Under the pieces are notes generated by a model that was not told the origin of the DNA, made no database searches, and saw only the letters and a program-made list of their open reading frames with translations. The position numbers and the translations under genes are program-made. Positions 30,289-37,299 of a stretch of 39,086 bases of DNA are shown piece by piece. The stretch is from a virus: the IMG/VR virus record IMGVR_UViG_3300006920_000095, positions 1 through 39,086 of that record, one strand, 5' to 3'. The stretch's first letter is position 1; each line of letters begins with the position of its first letter.

Positions 30289-30687
30289 ATGTCAACACGA
30301 TCCAGCATTTCACTGAAAAACTCCGAAGGTCAATTCGAAACAATTTACTGTCACAGTGACGGTTACCTTGAACATAATGGGAGAATTCTTCTCGAATATT
30401 ACACCACCTATGAGGATGTTAAGAGACTCATGGAACTAGGAGACTTGAGTCTCTTGGCTAAGAACCTCTACCCCGATCCAGCAGTAATGCATCGTTTCGG
30501 GAACGAGCAAGATGGTGTTTGTGTGGCATATGGTCGGGATAGGCGTGAGGTGGGAACTGAGGCACAAATCACCACCACTATCGGGTGTGAACAGGAGTAT
30601 AATTACGTATTCCAAGATGGCGTGTGGTCTTATTTTACAGATAGTGTTAATAATAAGACCACACTCACGCCCGAAAATGTTATGTAA
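30289..30687 (+). CDS. conserved phage protein of MSTRSSI type, 132 aa
   Basis: Opens MSTRSSISLKNSEGQFETIYCHSDGY (in two parts: MSTRSSISL, IYCHSDGYLEHNG), followed by a YTTYEDVKRLMELGDLSLL stretch. I recall this as a common, uncharacterised phage and bacterial family without a known function. The promoter at 30234 (TTGACT-N17-TAACTT) is unusual because 26 nt separate it from the ATG, forming an A-rich leader ending ACAAATATT. Confidence 0.65.
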   Translation: MSTRSSISLKNSEGQFETIYCHSDGYLEHNGRILLEYYTTYEDVKRLMELGDLSLLAKNLYPDPAVMHRFGNEQDGVCVAYGRDRREVGTEAQITTTIGCEQEYNYVFQDGVWSYFTDSVNNKTTLTPENVM

Positions 30688-30694
30688 AAATTCA

Positions 30695-30732
30695 GAATTC
30701 CCGCCATCAGTTAGGGGTGGCGGGAATTCTTT
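30695..30732 (+). terminator. terminator-like hairpin
   Basis: Perfect 11-bp stem GAATTCCCGCC with GGCGGGAATTC and a short T tract; ends the gene at 30289. Confidence 0.7.
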
Positions 30733-30734
30733 CA

Positions 30735-30964
30735 AAAAATAACCATAAGAAACAAAATAGGGTGTTTCATTTACCCGAAATGCTAGGGTAAATCATACCA
30801 CTTTTTAGTGTTTTTGTCAATAAAAAACCAAAAAGTGCAAATATATCAATACGGAAATACGGGGGGTCTACCTCAGACAGGGAAAACTTTATTTTCTTTG
30901 TCAAATTGGAACTTAAAGCTTTACAAAAAAACCAAAACCAAAAACAAATTAACATAAATTCGAT
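30735..30964 (+). other. AT-rich gap with inverted repeats
   Basis: No convincing gene. Contains a perfect inverted repeat ATTTACCC...GGGTAAAT (30769-30776 and 30786-30793) and another CACTTTTT...AAAAAGTG pair just downstream (~30799-30838). Could hold a small RNA or regulatory hairpins. Confidence 0.5.
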
Positions 30965-31021
30965 ATGACAATAATTACTCGACTGCTGTCCCGCCACATT
31001 GCAGATAAGAAGCTAAAATAA
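30965..31021 (+). CDS. possible 18-aa peptide
   Basis: MTIITRLLSRHIADKKLK, with TAACAT 9 nt before the ATG, the spacing of real array genes, but no clear -35. Very short; may be an artefact of a promoter. Confidence 0.25.
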   Translation: MTIITRLLSRHIADKKLK

Positions 31022-31029
31022 AAAGAATA

Positions 31030-31248
31030 ATGATTGACCGAATCAAAACCGCCATCTACAATTACAGAGTCAAGAGGCTTGCACAACTCCTACGGATTAG
31101 GAGAGCTTATAACACCATGGATTATATTAACGAGGTGACCAAAGGCGGAATTGCATTGACTTATAACTCCAAAGGTGAGCAGATTCGCGAGTTGAGTCAC
31201 CGCAAGATGAAACACACTCCGAAAGATTGGACCGAAAAATATATTTAA
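31030..31248 (+). CDS. hypothetical basic protein, 72 aa
   Basis: MIDRIKTAIYNYRVKRLAQLLRIRR..., a basic helix followed by GGIALTYNSKGEQ and a Lys/Trp end. Starts 8 nt after the possible 18-aa frame and has no own promoter visible, so it probably shares a transcript with it. Function unknown. Confidence 0.5.
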   Translation: MIDRIKTAIYNYRVKRLAQLLRIRRAYNTMDYINEVTKGGIALTYNSKGEQIRELSHRKMKHTPKDWTEKYI

Positions 31249-31294
31249 ACAATCGTTGACTCAAACTCGAAAATAACTTATAACTACTCCAGAC

Positions 31295-31690
31295 ATGAAA
31301 GACCAAACAATTGCACAATTCCTAAAAATCACCAAATTTCCTTTCATCATCCGTGATGATAACGGCAACGAAACCTATCATGAAAATTCCTCTGGTTATT
31401 GGATCAAAAGGGAATATGATTCATCAGGCAATGAAATCTATCTTGAAAATTTCTCTGGTTATTGGGTTAAAAAGGAATATGATTCAGCAGGCAACATAAC
31501 CTATTTTGAAGATTCCTATGGTTTTTGGATCAAAAAGAAATTTGATTCATCAGGCAATGAAATCTATCATGAAAATTCCTATGTTTATATGATTGACAAA
31601 CGCCCAAAAACCACAATCACTTGGGAGGAGATTTCCGAGAAATTTGGAATCGATCCAGATAAAATGAAGATTGAGAAGAAAGGTTCTTGA
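31295..31690 (+). CDS. 21-residue-repeat protein 2, 131 aa, four units
   Basis: Same architecture as the protein at 29713 with four units. The last repeat is degraded (HENSYVYMIDK in place of an EDSSGIITDN ending). N-terminus starts MKDQTIAQF. Promoter -35 at 31256, TATAAC 10 nt before the ATG; its stop TGA overlaps a TTGACT at 31687 that lies before the tRNAs. Confidence 0.75.
   Translation: MKDQTIAQFLKITKFPFIIRDDNGNETYHENSSGYWIKREYDSSGNEIYLENFSGYWVKKEYDSAGNITYFEDSYGFWIKKKFDSSGNEIYHENSYVYMIDKRPKTTITWEEISEKFGIDPDKMKIEKKGS
31355..31600 (+). repeat. 63-bp coding repeats
   Basis: Four tandem 63-bp units within the gene at 31295. Boundaries approximate. Confidence 0.75.
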
Positions 31691-31711
31691 CTCAAACCGA
31701 CATAAATTCAT

Positions 31712-31794
31712 GGCAGTGTGGCGTAATTGGTAGCCGCTACGGATTTAAAATCCGTTGGTCTTAGACCGTGCAGGTTCGACTCCTGTCACTGCTA
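31712..31794 (+). tRNA. tRNA-Leu (TAA)
   Basis: Acceptor GGCAGTG/CACTGCT, anticodon stem ACGGA/TCCGT with loop TTTAAAA (TAA), long variable arm (TTGGTCTTAGACCG) as in type II tRNAs, and T stem GCAGG/CCTGT. CCA is not encoded. Confidence 0.9.
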
Positions 31795-31801
31795 CTTTAA
31801 A

Positions 31802-31877
31802 GCACTCATAGCTCAATTGGAAGAGCAACGCCCTTCTAAGGCGTAGGTTTCAAGTTCAAGTCTTGATGGGTGTGCCA
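31802..31877 (+). tRNA. tRNA-Arg (TCT)
   Basis: Acceptor GCACTCA/TGGGTGT, D stem GCTC/GAGC, anticodon loop CTTCTAA (TCT), T stem TCAAG/CTTGA, encoded CCA. Seven nt after tRNA-Leu, probably cotranscribed; reads AGA, a codon useful for AT-rich genes. Confidence 0.9.
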
Positions 31878-31889
31878 AACTTTACCAAT

Positions 31890-31940
31890 AATAAACCTCG
31901 ACAATTCAACGAAAACCAGCTAACTTAACTTTGTTATGAA
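31890..31940 (+). repeat. 51-bp exact direct repeat, copy 1
   Basis: The promoter and first codons of the gene at 31936. An identical 51-bp copy lies at 32270-32320. Confidence 0.9.
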
Positions 31941-32274
31941 AAATCAAGAGCAACACGTCATTCTAGTCCCCCTCGGTTTAGGTTCAAAATTTGAAGAGAG
32001 TTGGCATTATAAGCCATTCATGGCGAGTTTAGATGGGGAGTGTGTCAACCTCCACAAAACACACACAACCTCCACAAAGAAGAGATCTTATAGTGTAAGG
32101 GCAAATTATATGGCTTTCCGCAAGAGTCATTTTTACAGAGATATCACAATGGTGGAAATTGACGAAAGGGGGTATGCTAAAACCCTGAAGCTTCTACGTG
32201 GCGCATCCAATCTCAAAGATGGGTTTGTGATACATTGTGAGAAGAATAATTTAAATTTGATCGAAGTAGAATAA
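31936..32274 (+). CDS. hypothetical protein, 112 aa
   Basis: Unrecognised; basic in the middle (HTTSTKKRSYSVRANYMAF), mixed at the end (IHCEKNNLNLIEVE). Promoter -35 TCGACA at 31898, TAACTT 9 nt before the ATG. Flanked by two copies of an exact 51-bp direct repeat, so it could be lost by recombination. Confidence 0.6.
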   Translation: MKNQEQHVILVPLGLGSKFEESWHYKPFMASLDGECVNLHKTHTTSTKKRSYSVRANYMAFRKSHFYRDITMVEIDERGYAKTLKLLRGASNLKDGFVIHCEKNNLNLIEVE

Positions 32275-32320
32275 ACCTCGACAATTCAACGAAAACCAGC
32301 TAACTTAACTTTGTTATGAA
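32270..32320 (+). repeat. 51-bp exact direct repeat, copy 2
   Basis: Identical to 31890-31940; serves as the promoter and start of the gene at 32316. Confidence 0.9.
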
Positions 32321-32492
32321 CCTTAAAGAAATTTTGATGGAACGGGATGGTATAGATGCGCATGAAGCCGACGAACTGATTGCGGATGCCAAGGCGGATT
32401 TGAATAAGCGACTGGAGGAAGGGGAAATGCCTCATGATATTTGTCAAGAGTGGTTAAATCTTGAACCGGACTTTATTGACGAACTAATGTAA
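32316..32492 (+). CDS. small acidic protein, 58 aa
   Basis: A short gene found from the duplicated promoter. MNLKEILMERDGIDAHEADELIADAKADL..., ending QEWLNLEPDFIDELM, is a helical acidic protein of a type I have seen widely in phages (RDG...A..LI..A...L.....G, LEPDY), function unknown. Promoter -35 at 32278, 9 nt from -10 to ATG. Confidence 0.65.
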   Translation: MNLKEILMERDGIDAHEADELIADAKADLNKRLEEGEMPHDICQEWLNLEPDFIDELM

Positions 32493-32538
32493 AAGATTCT
32501 TGACTCAAACTCGAAAATAACTTATAACTACTCCAGAC

Positions 32539-32934
32539 ATGAAAGACCAAACAATTGCACAATTCCTAAAAATCACCAAATTTCCTTTTAAAATCAAGGA
32601 TGATAACGGCAACGAAACCTATCATGAAAATTCCTCTGGTTATTGGATCAAAAGGGAATATGATTCATCAGGCAACGAAATCTATTTTGAAGATTCCAAT
32701 GGTTATTGGTCCAAACGAGGATATGATTCATCAGGCGACCAAACCTATTTTGAAGATTCCGATGGTTATTGGTCCAAACGAGGATATGATTCAGCAGGCA
32801 ACGAAACCTATTTTGAAACCTCCAATGGTATTATCACCGACAACCGCCCAAAAACCACGATTTCTTGGGAGGAGATTTCCGAGAAATTTGGAATCGATCC
32901 AGATAAAATGAAGATTGAGAAGAAAGGTTCTTGA
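32539..32934 (+). CDS. 21-residue-repeat protein 3, 131 aa, four units
   Basis: Fourth-unit family member with repeats ending ...GYWSKRG and last unit ...ETSNGIITDNRP. Conserved caps as in the others. Promoter -35 at 32500, TATAAC 10 nt before ATG. The C-terminal EISEKFGIDPDKMKIEKKGS is nearly identical to paralogues. Confidence 0.75.
   Translation: MKDQTIAQFLKITKFPFKIKDDNGNETYHENSSGYWIKREYDSSGNEIYFEDSNGYWSKRGYDSSGDQTYFEDSDGYWSKRGYDSAGNETYFETSNGIITDNRPKTTISWEEISEKFGIDPDKMKIEKKGS
32599..32845 (+). repeat. 63-bp coding repeats
   Basis: Four tandem 63-bp units in the gene at 32539. Boundaries approximate. Confidence 0.75.
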
Positions 32935-32968
32935 CCTAAACTCAAATATATGCTACCTTGTCTTTGAC

Positions 32969-33421
32969 ATGAACGAACTATCTGAAGCGACAAAGGAAGT
33001 GGTCCAAAGAGAGTTTGCAGTTTATTTTAACTGTAATCACTCAGTTTCGGTTGACGTAGTGGATGGCGCAATTAAGTTGGTATTATGGGGCGACGATGTT
33101 TTCGAAACCTATTCTTTCAAGATTCTCAAAAAAACTCCACCATCTATCACTTGGCTGAAAGGTAAAATCTCCCAAGCCGAAGAGCGGAAGAATAAAGCTA
33201 ATGTCAAGCGGAAAGAAGCTACCGACAAGATTAGAAATCATTTTGCAGATAAGCTTGACAGTCGAAATAATGTTTACATAACCTCTTTCGGATTCAGTGT
33301 GGAGAATCTCTTTCGGGATGGACTAAAGGACGCTAAACAAATTTGCGATGAATTGTCAATAGAATATTCTAGAATGGAATACTCGCAAGCTCATTGGGTT
33401 GTCAGGGTTTTTGTGAAATAG
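32969..33421 (+). CDS. hypothetical protein, 150 aa
   Basis: Unrecognised; a helical centre with Lys/Arg-rich QAEERKNKANVKRKEA coiled-coil-like stretch. The frame is open from 32915 but that part is promoter; TACCTT (32954-32959) lies 9 nt before the ATG at 32969. Followed by a perfect inverted repeat without a T tract. Confidence 0.6.
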   Translation: MNELSEATKEVVQREFAVYFNCNHSVSVDVVDGAIKLVLWGDDVFETYSFKILKKTPPSITWLKGKISQAEERKNKANVKRKEATDKIRNHFADKLDSRNNVYITSFGFSVENLFRDGLKDAKQICDELSIEYSRMEYSQAHWVVRVFVK

Positions 33422-33433
33422 TAAATATTGTGC

Positions 33434-33468
33434 ATTAACTCGGAAAAACAAAGAAATTCCGAGTTAAT
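33434..33468 (+). other. perfect 12-bp inverted repeat without T tail
   Basis: ATTAACTCGGAA pairs perfectly with TTCCGAGTTAAT around an 11-nt A-rich loop; downstream is CCCCAAAA, not T residues, so it is not a classical terminator. It could be an RNA-processing or protein-binding site. Confidence 0.7.
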
Positions 33469-33519
33469 CCCCAAAATCGCATTGACACCACCGCAAAAAT
33501 AAACTATATTGATCTCGTT

Positions 33520-33780
33520 ATGAAAAACCCAACCACCGAAGAATACATTGAAGAATACACTCAACTAGCCGTTGAATTGGTGACAGGAACACTCCAAATC
33601 CGTTTTAATATGGGCGAGGAGGATTCCATAAATGAACTGGAAATTGAACGCATTGTCGATACATGCTGTAAATTTATAAGATTAAATCTCATAACGGGGG
33701 GTGGTATTGATGTAGATGAGATTTTCGAGGCATCCGTTGAATACTGGTCAAATTTGACAATCACCCAAAATAATACATAA
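33520..33780 (+). CDS. hypothetical protein, 86 aa
   Basis: Unrecognised acidic helical protein (MKNPTTEEYIEEYTQLAVELV). Promoter TTGACA (33482)-N17-TATATT, 9 nt to the ATG. Followed after 7 nt by a tiny membrane peptide. Confidence 0.6.
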   Translation: MKNPTTEEYIEEYTQLAVELVTGTLQIRFNMGEEDSINELEIERIVDTCCKFIRLNLITGGGIDVDEIFEASVEYWSNLTITQNNT

Positions 33781-33787
33781 TCAAATC

Positions 33788-33868
33788 ATGATAATCCTAG
33801 CAATACTAGCAATCCCCATCGCAATCATGGTGTGGTATGCCTTCATCATCCTTTCCAGTTGGTTCTAA
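33788..33868 (+). CDS. 26-aa single-span membrane peptide
   Basis: MIILAILAIPIAIMVWYAFIILSSWF is split here: MIILAILAIPIAIMVWY then AFIILSSWF. It is almost wholly hydrophobic, with Pro in the middle, and would insert in the inner membrane. It begins 7 nt after the stop of the gene at 33520 and 11 nt before the next ATG, so it is probably coexpressed. Could modulate the lysis system or host membrane; unproven. Confidence 0.6.
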   Translation: MIILAILAIPIAIMVWYAFIILSSWF

Positions 33869-33879
33869 AAATAACTACT

Positions 33880-34299
33880 ATGACAACAGAAAAATTAATC
33901 CGAGATGCCTTTCTTGCCGGTCAACTCTTCGCAGAGGATCAACGCAAAGAATTCAATTTCCGACCCAACCCCCACGAATATACCATAGAAAAGCTAAAAG
34001 AGCTTGACTCAACGGGGGTGGCTCATCAGGCAACCGAAATTAAATTATTGACTTGTAAGTATGAGGGTGGCGATAATGAGATAAATATTTTGGACGGTGA
34101 TAAAGTGGTCCATACGCTAGTCTATACTAAAGCGGGTTGGTCGGATGGTTGTAATGTTTTCGCCTATAAGACGTGGGCGGTCGAGGCGTTTAGGTGTAAC
34201 TGGGAAGCGTTCCTCAATAGTTTACCGGAATATAAACGAGGTGTTATAGTCAAAGTTGAGGATATGATTGAAGGCTCTATACTGGTTGATACAGAATAA
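33880..34299 (+). CDS. hypothetical protein, 139 aa
   Basis: Unrecognised; MTTEKLIRDAFLAGQLFAEDQ..., then a beta-rich Trp/Tyr-containing region (WSDGCNVFAYKTWAVEAF). The open frame from 33832 overlaps the membrane peptide, so the ATG at 33880 is chosen. Followed by a perfect inverted repeat at 34299. Confidence 0.6.
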   Translation: MTTEKLIRDAFLAGQLFAEDQRKEFNFRPNPHEYTIEKLKELDSTGVAHQATEIKLLTCKYEGGDNEINILDGDKVVHTLVYTKAGWSDGCNVFAYKTWAVEAFRCNWEAFLNSLPEYKRGVIVKVEDMIEGSILVDTE

Positions 34300-34335
34300 T
34301 TTTGTCACGAATCACCCCTCAACTTGTGACAAAAT
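34299..34335 (+). other. perfect 10-bp inverted repeat
   Basis: ATTTTGTCAC and GTGACAAAAT around a 17-nt loop, starting at the stop codon of the preceding gene. A possible terminator-like or protein-binding element; no strong T tract. Confidence 0.65.
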
Positions 34336-34387
34336 AACCAAGATAAAACTCGACAAACAACCAAAAATTTAATACCTTACAGGAGTT

Positions 34388-34606
34388 ATGAAAGCACTCA
34401 CTTACGAAGAGAAGGACGCAAAGAGAACATTCATCGAATGGGACGGTTTTAACTGTATCATGATTGGAACCATTTCTGAGGCGGGAATCCTCAGACGTTG
34501 CGATGGATGCATTGTTTCCCGTTTCAACGGGATGGAGATAAGGGAACCTTCCGAGGAGAGAGCTTTGGAACATGCCATGACCGGAAAATGGCTTTTTGAC
34601 ATTTAG
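34388..34606 (+). CDS. hypothetical protein, 72 aa
   Basis: Unrecognised; MKALTYEEKDAKRTFIEWDGF, with a Cys-containing CDGC segment. Promoter -35 TCGACA at 34350, TACCTT 9 nt before ATG. The AGGAG just before the ATG is too close (2 nt) to be a normal Shine-Dalgarno site. Confidence 0.6.
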   Translation: MKALTYEEKDAKRTFIEWDGFNCIMIGTISEAGILRRCDGCIVSRFNGMEIREPSEERALEHAMTGKWLFDI

Positions 34607-34648
34607 ACATTGACCTTAACTCGAAAATAGAATATAACTACTCCAGAC

Positions 34649-35299
34649 ATGAAAAACAACGAAACAATCGCTAAATTCCTGAAAATCACTAAATTTCCTT
34701 TCATTATCCTTGATGATAACGGCAACAAAACCTATCATGAAAAATCCGATGGTTTTTGGTCCAAAAAGGAATATGATTCAGCAGGCAACAAAACCTATTA
34801 TGAAAATTCCTCTGGTTATTGGATCAAAAAGGAATATGATTCATCAGGCAATGAAATCTATCTTGAAAAATCCGATGGTTTTTGGATCAAAAAGGAATAT
34901 GATTCATCAGGCAATGAAATCTATCTTGAAAATTCCTCTGGTTTTTGGATCAAAAAGGAATATGATTCATCAGGCAATGAAATCTATCTTGAAAATTTCT
35001 CTGGTTTTTGGTCCAAACAGGAATATGATTCATCAGGCAACATAACCTATTTTGAAGATTCCTATGGTTTTTGGATCAAAAAGGAATTTGATTCATCAGG
35101 CAACGAAACCTATTTTGAAAATTCCTCTGGTTATTGGTCCAAACGAGGATATGATTCATCAGGCAACGAAACCTATTATGAAGATTCCAATGGTATTATC
35201 ACCGACAACCGCCCAAAAACAACAATCACTTGGGAGGAGATTTCCGAAAAATTTGGAATCGATCCAGACAAAATGAAGATTGAGAAGAAAGGTTCTTGA
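34649..35299 (+). CDS. 21-residue-repeat protein 4, 216 aa, eight units
   Basis: The longest family member, eight 21-residue units. Adjacent units are almost identical (three successive YDSSGNEIYLE units), consistent with recent duplication. Caps: MKNNETIAKFLKITKFPFII and PKTTITWEEISEKFGI through MKIEKKGS. Promoter TTGACC at 34610, TATAAC 10 nt before ATG. Length differs from paralogue 1 by exactly two units (42 residues). Stop TGA lies in the next gene's -35. Confidence 0.75.
   Translation: MKNNETIAKFLKITKFPFIILDDNGNKTYHEKSDGFWSKKEYDSAGNKTYYENSSGYWIKKEYDSSGNEIYLEKSDGFWIKKEYDSSGNEIYLENSSGFWIKKEYDSSGNEIYLENFSGFWSKQEYDSSGNITYFEDSYGFWIKKEFDSSGNETYFENSSGYWSKRGYDSSGNETYYEDSNGIITDNRPKTTITWEEISEKFGIDPDKMKIEKKGS
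34712..35210 (+). repeat. 63-bp coding repeats
   Basis: Eight tandem 63-bp units in the gene at 34649; copies near the middle are nearly identical. Boundaries approximate. Confidence 0.8.
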
Positions 35300-35329
35300 C
35301 TCAAACTCGAAAATACAGTAACCTCCGGC

Positions 35330-35608
35330 ATGACAGATGAAAAAGAGCAAGAGGCGGCACTCGAATTGGCTTGCGAGGGTGTGATGATGTCGAAACGCAA
35401 AAAAAATTTGGTTCATGCTTTAGCTCATCATTGGTATTGTGATAGAGCATGCCAATCCGAAATCCTCAAGCGAGAAAAGACCAGTGCAAACACTCTTGAC
35501 TTTCTGCTGAATAGCGGAGTTCTTAAGAAATACGCTGATTTATATTTTGGAGAAACATCAACTCTTGAATTCCGAACGGGAAAGCGTTCAACCCGTGGAC
35601 GATATTAA
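35330..35608 (+). CDS. hypothetical basic protein, possibly winged-helix, 92 aa
   Basis: Unrecognised; contains SEILKREKTSANTLDFLLNSGVLKKYADLYFG, which reads like a helix-turn-helix/winged-helix (two helices then a strand), and a basic tail (TGKRSTRGRY). A DNA-binding regulator is possible. Promoter -35 at 35296, TAACCT only 5 nt before ATG, so leaderless. Confidence 0.6.
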   Translation: MTDEKEQEAALELACEGVMMSKRKKNLVHALAHHWYCDRACQSEILKREKTSANTLDFLLNSGVLKKYADLYFGETSTLEFRTGKRSTRGRY

Positions 35609-35659
35609 TACCCAAAACCTCTTGACTCTACCCAAAAAATAAACCATACTACCGCTGTT

Positions 35660-35833
35660 ATGAATATCAAAAAGATCGAAACCGCCACAATCACCGATGC
35701 AAGAGAGTGGGCAAATGATACAGAAAAAACCCTCTTTTGTCTTGACTTCCTTGAAGAAGGCTCCATTGACACCGAAGGGTTTGATGACGCCCAAGATGAA
35801 CTGGAAAACAAATTTGAGATGCTTTTAGCTTAA
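35660..35833 (+). CDS. small acidic protein, 57 aa
   Basis: Short gene found from its promoter (TTGACT 35622, CATACT, 9 nt to ATG). MNIKKIETATITDAREWANDTEKTL... acidic and helical. Function unknown. Confidence 0.6.
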   Translation: MNIKKIETATITDAREWANDTEKTLFCLDFLEEGSIDTEGFDDAQDELENKFEMLLA

Positions 35834-35873
35834 AACATCTTGACTCAACCCAAAAAATAAACTAGACTCCGGC

Positions 35874-36323
35874 ATGGCTAACAAAAAGCAACTCACCTCC
35901 AACTCAATTTTCCAAATCTCAAGAGAACGTGGATGGAATTATATCGGGGATTGTAATATTGAACACGGGGGATATTTCTGGAAATGGACTGGCGAGGAGA
36001 AAGAAACCGCCAAAATTATCAGAGTTTCTTTCATTGACGACTGCGAACTTTTGGAGATTGAACAGGGGCAAGTCGATATCCCTGAAGGTAAGCAAGAGCA
36101 AGACAATTGTCTTTCAACTTGTGGTTGGGAAGGTGAATGGAGTGAAGATGGTGAAGAAACCCTTCTCAGCATCTCACAAAGCGGGGATGAGATTAGCGGG
36201 GATTCCCTCAAAGATTACCTTCTCGACTCTAAAATCGCAACGTGGGGAGTTTGTGGCGATTGTGAGACAACTCACGACGAAGAAAAACTCCTCGAAAGGT
36301 TGGAAGAAATTCTGAATTATTAG
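35874..36323 (+). CDS. hypothetical acidic protein, 149 aa
   Basis: Unrecognised; very acidic with Trp in GGYFWKWTGEE and a Cys pair in GVCGDCETTH. Promoter -35 at 35840, TAGACT 5 nt before the ATG. No catalytic motif; high acidity could suggest a DNA mimic, but nothing supports that specifically. Confidence 0.6.
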   Translation: MANKKQLTSNSIFQISRERGWNYIGDCNIEHGGYFWKWTGEEKETAKIIRVSFIDDCELLEIEQGQVDIPEGKQEQDNCLSTCGWEGEWSEDGEETLLSISQSGDEISGDSLKDYLLDSKIATWGVCGDCETTHDEEKLLERLEEILNY

Positions 36324-36371
36324 CAAACAGAGCTTGACTCCCTCTCGAAAATATATTAACATACAAAAGTA

Positions 36372-36590
36372 ATGACAGCAAAACAACAGCAAGAAGTCTC
36401 ACAACTCACTGTGGCGGGTGATACTCATGCCAAAATGGCATTAATGCAAGAGGAACATGGAAACACGAAGCTTGCCGAGGATTCACGGAGGCTTTCTGCA
36501 AACCGCTATCTTGCCGCAAGATATCTGAAAGACTTCCCCGAAGTTGGGATCGTTGCCGCCATTGATTATGCGGACACTCAAGAGGTTTAA
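36372..36590 (+). CDS. hypothetical helical protein, 72 aa
   Basis: Unrecognised; heptad-like helix (MTAKQQQEVSQLTVAGDTHAKMALMQ). Promoter -35 at 36334, TAACAT 9 nt to the ATG. Function unknown. Confidence 0.6.
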   Translation: MTAKQQQEVSQLTVAGDTHAKMALMQEEHGNTKLAEDSRRLSANRYLAARYLKDFPEVGIVAAIDYADTQEV

Positions 36591-36647
36591 AATAATAACC
36601 GAAAGACATTGACAGTAACTCGTAAAAAGGTTACTATCTTTTCAGTT

Positions 36648-36863
36648 ATGAGAATCCCAACGATCCAATGCTCCACACCCTCCGGTTTCATGAATATTAG
36701 GAAATATAAGCGGGAGGGTAATATTGTAAGGATCAAGGACTGGATCAATGCGGGGAGCTATCAGGCTTTGCCTAGTGGAACGACTCATGAAGAGATGAGC
36801 TTGGCAGACGCTAGGGAAGACTGGAAAAAGCGCGTTTCCGGCGGTTATACTAGAACCGCATAA
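36648..36863 (+). CDS. hypothetical basic protein, 71 aa
   Basis: Unrecognised; begins MRIPTIQCSTPSGFMNIRKYKREG. The frame is open from 36609 but that part is promoter; TACTAT (36632-36637) lies 10 nt before the ATG. Arg/Lys-rich throughout. Confidence 0.55.
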   Translation: MRIPTIQCSTPSGFMNIRKYKREGNIVRIKDWINAGSYQALPSGTTHEEMSLADAREDWKKRVSGGYTRTA

Positions 36864-36916
36864 TAAGTTAAAAAGACATTGACTCAAACTCAAAAATATA
36901 TTACCTTACAGAAGTA

Positions 36917-37246
36917 ATGAGACAGGAACACAAATGGGTAGGTTACGGTAAGGATAATATTAAGATTTTCCGAACGATTAAGGAAATTCCGAGCCAAGCT
37001 GGAATTGGTATTGTCCCCCTGCGGATAAATTTCGGAATATATGGTATTCAATACGCCCTCGCTCATGGGGATAGAATTCAATTGAAGGATGAATCTTGGG
37101 CTGAAGTTTTCAAAGCAAGGTTAGTAACTCACGGTCTTGTCATTGGACCTTGGGATGCAGAAGCGGCAAAGAATAGCGATTGTTACTTGGAATGGCGAGG
37201 GGCTTTTCACGATAGGTGTCTGGAAAAGCTTGGTCTTAATAAATAA
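36917..37246 (+). CDS. hypothetical protein, 109 aa
   Basis: Unrecognised; a Gly-rich beta core (IPSQAGIGIVPLRINFGIYGIQYALAH) and a helical end. Promoter -35 at 36879, TACCTT 9 nt before ATG. The TAATAAGTTAAAAAGAC sequence before this and the next -35 is conserved. Confidence 0.6.
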   Translation: MRQEHKWVGYGKDNIKIFRTIKEIPSQAGIGIVPLRINFGIYGIQYALAHGDRIQLKDESWAEVFKARLVTHGLVIGPWDAEAAKNSDCYLEWRGAFHDRCLEKLGLNK

Positions 37247-37299
37247 TAAGTTAAAAAGACATTGACTCAAACCAAAAAATACAGTAAATTGTCCCTGTT

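Noticed and set aside
31687-31711. TTGACT immediately before tRNA-Leu as its promoter.
   Set aside because: No acceptable -10 lies 16-18 nt downstream; the tRNAs are probably read through from the upstream gene's transcript.
34380-34385. AGGAG before the ATG at 34388 as Shine-Dalgarno.
   Set aside because: Only 2 nt separate it from the ATG, and it is one variant of the ACAGTCGTT stretch of array promoters.
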